A DNA stretch of 64,000 nt from contig JAXLZK010000009.1 in assembly GCA_046350935.1 (NCBI GenBank), positions 43,842-107,841 on the forward strand, given 5' to 3'. A program made the position numbers and the translations under genes. This document shows, in pieces, positions 61,364-64,000 of this stretch (position 1 is the first letter of the stretch; each line of letters starts with the position of its first letter). The notes beneath the pieces were generated by a model that was given only the letters and a program-made list of their open reading frames with translations, did no database searches and was not told the origin of the DNA. The stretch comes from Nitrobium sp046350935 (GTDB lineage: Bacteria > Nitrospirota > Thermodesulfovibrionia > Thermodesulfovibrionales > Dissulfurispiraceae).

Positions 61364-62737
61364 CTACTGTTTCAGGGCATTCCCCAGCGCTTCCTGAACG
61401 ATCTCTGAAAGGGAAGGGAAAATGTGCATGCTTTTCATGATGTGTGTGCCGGTGAGCCCTGCGGTCATGGCGGTGACCACCTCCTGGATGAGGAGAGGGG
61501 CTTCCGGACCGATGAGGTGGAAGCCGAGAATTCTCCCGGAGTCTTTTTCCACCACGGCCTTGGCAAATCCCGTCTCTTCCTCCATCGCATTTCCCTTGAC
61601 GATGTCTGAATAGTACGCCTTGCCCACCAGGACCGTGTGGCTTCCCCTCGCCTGCTCCTCCGTAAGGCCGACAGAAGCGATGTTCGGATACGAATAGACG
61701 GCATGGGGAACGAGGAGAAAGTCCATTTTCCTCTTTTGGCCGCCGGCGGCATTATGCCAGGCGATTTCCGCCTCCTTGTCCCCCGAGTGGGTAAACATCA
61801 GCCGGTCGATGGCGTCACCCACCGCCCAGATATTCTTTTTTTCCGTTTCGAGATAGTCGTTCACCCTGATATATCCCTTTTCGGTCAGGGTGATTCCGGT
61901 GTTCTCCCCCTTCAGCGCATCAGCAGTTGATTCCCTTCCCGTCGCGATCAGGACGTGCGCCGCGGCAAAGCTCTTTCGTTCCTTTGTCGCTTCCTTTTCC
62001 CCCCTCACGGTGCATCCGCCGCCCTTTTCAGCTTCCACCCCGGTTGCGGTGATGCCGGTGTGCACCTCCATGCGCTTTTCCATTTCCTGCCGGAGCAGGA
62101 CGGATATTTCGGGCTCTTCATGTGGGACGAGCTTCCCCCCGTTCTGGAGGATGGTGACCTTTGTCCCCAGGGAGGCGAAAAAATGACCGTACTCCGCCGC
62201 AATATACCCCCCGCCGATAACGACCATGCTTTCAGGAAGTTGTGTAAGCTGCAGGAGCGTCTTGCTCGTCAGGTACCCGGCGGTATCGAGGCCGTTGAGG
62301 GGAGGAACCATTTCCCGCGATCCGGTGGCGAGGAAGATTTTCCTGCCCCGTATCCTTTCCCCTCCGGCTTCCAGCGTATATTCATCCACAAAATGAGCCC
62401 GATCGTGATAGTAGTCGAGGTTTTCGGAACCGGTGACCGCCTCTTCAGTCCCCTTCCGGATATCCGCCACATACCTCCTCATTCGCTCCATGATCGCACC
62501 GAAATCGATGCGGCCGAGTTCCGCCCGGATGCCGAACCGTCCGGCTCTTCTGATAAGGGTGACGAGGTCTGCTGGATAGAGGAGCATCTTGGAGGGAACG
62601 CAGCCGAAATTTTGGCAGGTGCCTCCGAGGAGGTTTTCTTCTACGAGGGCGACCTTTTTTTCGTGCGCCAGCGCCTTGAAGAGGACGGTCAGTCCCGCTG
62701 TCCCTCCTCCGACAACGATCGTGTCATACTCTTTCAT
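61364..62737 (-). CDS. Dihydrolipoamide-dehydrogenase-family flavoprotein, altered active site
   Basis: A 457-residue class I pyridine-nucleotide disulfide oxidoreductase: FAD-binding VVGGGTAGLTVLFKAL, redox pair GGTCQNFGCVPSKML (Cx4C), NAD-binding VVIGGGYIAAEYGHF, IWAVGDAIDRLMFTHSGDKE and dimerisation domain. The C-terminal HxxxxE element, HPTLSE in lipoamide dehydrogenases, reads HIFPSLSE, so the catalytic His is Phe. It is therefore probably not a lipoamide dehydrogenase but a relative with another substrate (as in mercuric reductase, where this His is also lost). No partner complex genes nearby. Confidence 0.88.
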   Translation of the reverse strand: MKEYDTIVVGGGTAGLTVLFKALAHEKKVALVEENLLGGTCQNFGCVPSKMLLYPADLVTLIRRAGRFGIRAELGRIDFGAIMERMRRYVADIRKGTEEAVTGSENLDYYHDRAHFVDEYTLEAGGERIRGRKIFLATGSREMVPPLNGLDTAGYLTSKTLLQLTQLPESMVVIGGGYIAAEYGHFFASLGTKVTILQNGGKLVPHEEPEISVLLRQEMEKRMEVHTGITATGVEAEKGGGCTVRGEKEATKERKSFAAAHVLIATGRESTADALKGENTGITLTEKGYIRVNDYLETEKKNIWAVGDAIDRLMFTHSGDKEAEIAWHNAAGGQKRKMDFLLVPHAVYSYPNIASVGLTEEQARGSHTVLVGKAYYSDIVKGNAMEEETGFAKAVVEKDSGRILGFHLIGPEAPLLIQEVVTAMTAGLTGTHIMKSMHIFPSLSEIVQEALGNALKQ

Positions 62738-63130
62738 GGTTCCCTCCGCGGAACGCCTGCAGAAAAAGGTATTGACTTCTGAAAGTCTTCAGAAAATTCA
62801 GCCGTATCCTTCTTTATCGAAGGGGGCTGTTTCCCTGTACAAAGGCCGTCAAAAATGAATGAAGAGGGATTCTTGTCAAAAAAGTTTCTTCTCCTTCAAT
62901 TGTATCACCTTTCAGCGCGCGGTGAGGCGTGTGCGGAAAACGGGGAGCTCGGGAGCTCCACCTGCTTTGACTGCACTCAGGTTGCGTGATAGACTGAGAA
63001 TAGAGGATAAAGCGACCCCTTTACAAACCGTTTCTGTGCTGCGGCGCAGAGGCGCTGCAGGCCAGGGGAAAGCATTCAGGTCCGATCAGGGTGGACTGCT
63101 TGTTTTTCCCTGCACAAGGGAGGTGCTGTC
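62738..63130. other. Divergent intergenic region
   Basis: 393 bases between the flavoprotein (minus) and DUF2231 (plus) genes. It contains AT-rich hexamer-like pieces (TTGACA on the minus strand at 62872-62877 without a good -10), but no confident promoter, terminator or small gene. Confidence 0.4.
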
Positions 63131-63646
63131 ATGGTAGCGAAAGCGCGTATAAATAAACATCCGATCCATCCGATGCTCGTCCCGTTTCCCATCGGACTCT
63201 GGATCTTTTCCCTCGCAGCCGATATCATCTACCGGCTGGGCGGCAGCCCGGTCTGGGCTTCCGTCGCGCTCTACACACTGGCAGGGGGCATTATCGGTGC
63301 TGCCGCTGCGGCCCTGCCCGGGTTTTTCGACTATTTCTCCATGAGGAAGTCCCGGACAAAGGAAATCGCAACGTGGCACCTGCTCCTTAATGTGAGCGCA
63401 CTCGGCCTGTTCATCATCAACTTTGCTCTGCGCATGAGCATGCCTGTAGAGGCGGCTGCGCCTTTTGTCCTCTCGATCATCGGTGTTCTCTTCATCACGG
63501 TCTCCGGATGGCTCGGCGGACAGATGGTGTATGTGCAGGGAGCAGGGGTGGAGAAGGGAGCGCCCCAGGCATGCGGGCCGACAGAGGATTCAGGAACGCA
63601 GGGCGCACGAGGCGGGTCTCCGCGGAATTGGCAGCCGCATGGCTGA
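63131..63646 (+). CDS. DUF2231 membrane protein
   Basis: A 171-residue inner-membrane protein with four helices: PIHPMLVPFPIGLWIFSLAA, LAGGIIGAAAAALPGFFDYF, LLLNVSALGLFIINFAL and FVLSIIGVLFITVSGWLGG. HPxHPMLVPFPxG near the start and GGQMVY at the end are the DUF2231 signatures. A 35-residue hydrophilic tail follows. ATG behind GGGAGGTG. Family function unknown. Followed by a strong terminator. Confidence 0.88.
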   Translation: MVAKARINKHPIHPMLVPFPIGLWIFSLAADIIYRLGGSPVWASVALYTLAGGIIGAAAAALPGFFDYFSMRKSRTKEIATWHLLLNVSALGLFIINFALRMSMPVEAAAPFVLSIIGVLFITVSGWLGGQMVYVQGAGVEKGAPQACGPTEDSGTQGARGGSPRNWQPHG

Positions 63647-63670
63647 AATACGCCGCATACGTACCGATAC

Positions 63671-63709
63671 AAGCACAGGGAGAGAAGGTTCTCTCCCTGT
63701 GCTTTTTTC
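63671..63709 (+). terminator. Intrinsic terminator after the DUF2231 gene
   Basis: 15-base perfect stem AAGCACAGGGAGAGA / TCTCTCCCTGTGCTT with a 4-base AGGT loop, followed by T-rich TTTTCTTCT. Confidence 0.9.
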
Positions 63710-63854
63710 TTCTGTGCTTCCCTGTGGGCCTGAGGTATGATGGGATTTGGGCGACAGCCCGTTGACATTGCACCTGAGAAGCGAATTTTGCGCGCTAAGC
63801 GAAGAAAATAGAAACCGCCCCTTTATTCCCTTTAGAGGGGAATTCTGTATGTCC

Positions 63855-64000
63855 TATCCTTTGGCTGCACGATACGGTTTAATCTTATCAAGGATTTCCG
63901 CCATCTCATCTTTTGCAACAGCGAGATCGTAATTGATCTGCAGCCGTTCCCAGAACCCCTCGCTCAGGCCGAAAAAGCGGGAGAGCCGCAGTCCCGTATC
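63855..64000 (-). CDS. HigA-type antitoxin, 3' end (5' part outside window)
   Basis: Reading in from the window edge on the minus strand: TGLRLSRFFGLSEGFWERLQ, then INYDLAVAKDEMAEILDKIK and PYRAAKG before TAG. The [TG]xxLRLSRxFGxSxxFWxxLQxxYDL pattern is the C-terminal half of the XRE-type HigA/VapI antitoxins of type II toxin-antitoxin systems. The DNA-binding helix and any higB toxin gene are outside the window. Confidence 0.85.

Noticed and set aside
1..64000. tRNA, rRNA or CRISPR array
   Set aside because: No T-arm/anticodon-like cloverleaf, rRNA segment or regularly spaced direct repeats with unique spacers was recognised; the only regular periodicity is the SBBP protein repeat.

Overview
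The window is one stretch of a high-GC Gram-negative bacterial chromosome, interrupted by two 100-N scaffold gaps (7644-7743 and 42969-43068). The gene set includes system II cytochrome c maturation, a ffh-rpsP-khpA-trmD-rplS-rnhB translation cluster, recA-recX-alaS, queD/queE, many sensor kinases and GGDEF-EAL proteins, a DUF2318 lipoprotein and TonB traces. This suits an environmental Nitrospirota- or Deltaproteobacteria-like lineage. That placement is inference from gene content, not a phylogenetic result.

Layout. 1-9.2 kb, mostly minus strand: ccsA/resB, a degenerate sensor kinase next to a TrpE/PabB-type synthase, dcd-pyrF, a lipoprotein and a DtxR-type regulator. 9.3-13.8 kb: rnhB, rplS, trmD, khpA, rpsP, ffh and trxA, with rimM missing from its usual place and a hairpin instead. 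14-23.3 kb: a hybrid sensor kinase, a VWA/coiled-coil membrane pair, hpt, queD, a TldE/PmbA-like gene, an acyl-CoA dehydrogenase and an Rrf2 regulator. 23.3-31.7 kb: a cydA remnant, a UbiB-type kinase with a phasin-like protein, and a tight pgpA-thpR-recA-recX-lipoprotein-alaS block.

31.7-43.1 kb behaves differently. Every gene between about 31.64 and 39.19 kb is broken by small indels, and 35.15-38.90 kb is a noisy version of the clean 39.20-42.97 kb segment (NUDIX, metallo-beta-lactamase fold protein, XcyI-like restriction enzyme, DNA methyltransferase). The noisy copy even runs through what is the N gap in the clean copy and into sequence resembling the 3' end of queE. The best reading is a scaffold filled with uncorrected long-read sequence, so the apparent duplication is probably an artefact. 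The stretch also holds two otherwise unseen secreted genes, one with about eight SBBP beta-propeller repeats.

43.1-49.7 kb: queE, a YdjM-type membrane hydrolase, a DUF2318 lipoprotein, a deletion scar joining the start of a TonB-dependent receptor to the end of a TonB-like protein, then a RecA/KaiC-like + HTH + cupin fusion next to a glutamate-synthase-like FMN protein with a perfect inverted repeat between them. 49.7-61.1 kb is the most distinctive accessory region: two GGDEF-EAL proteins flank a family 9 glycosyltransferase, a PilZ-type protein, three consecutive secreted Gly/Ser-rich proteins sharing a TRG-x-x-M type motif (the first behind a textbook sigma-54 promoter), and an envelope operon (YHS-domain anchor, holin-family protein, DUF3618 protein). 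This looks like a c-di-GMP-linked surface or stress module and is the best candidate here for an undescribed system. 61.3-64 kb: a disulfide-reductase-family flavoprotein whose catalytic His is Phe, a DUF2231 membrane protein, and the 3' end of a HigA-type antitoxin running off the window. No tRNA, rRNA or CRISPR array was recognised.
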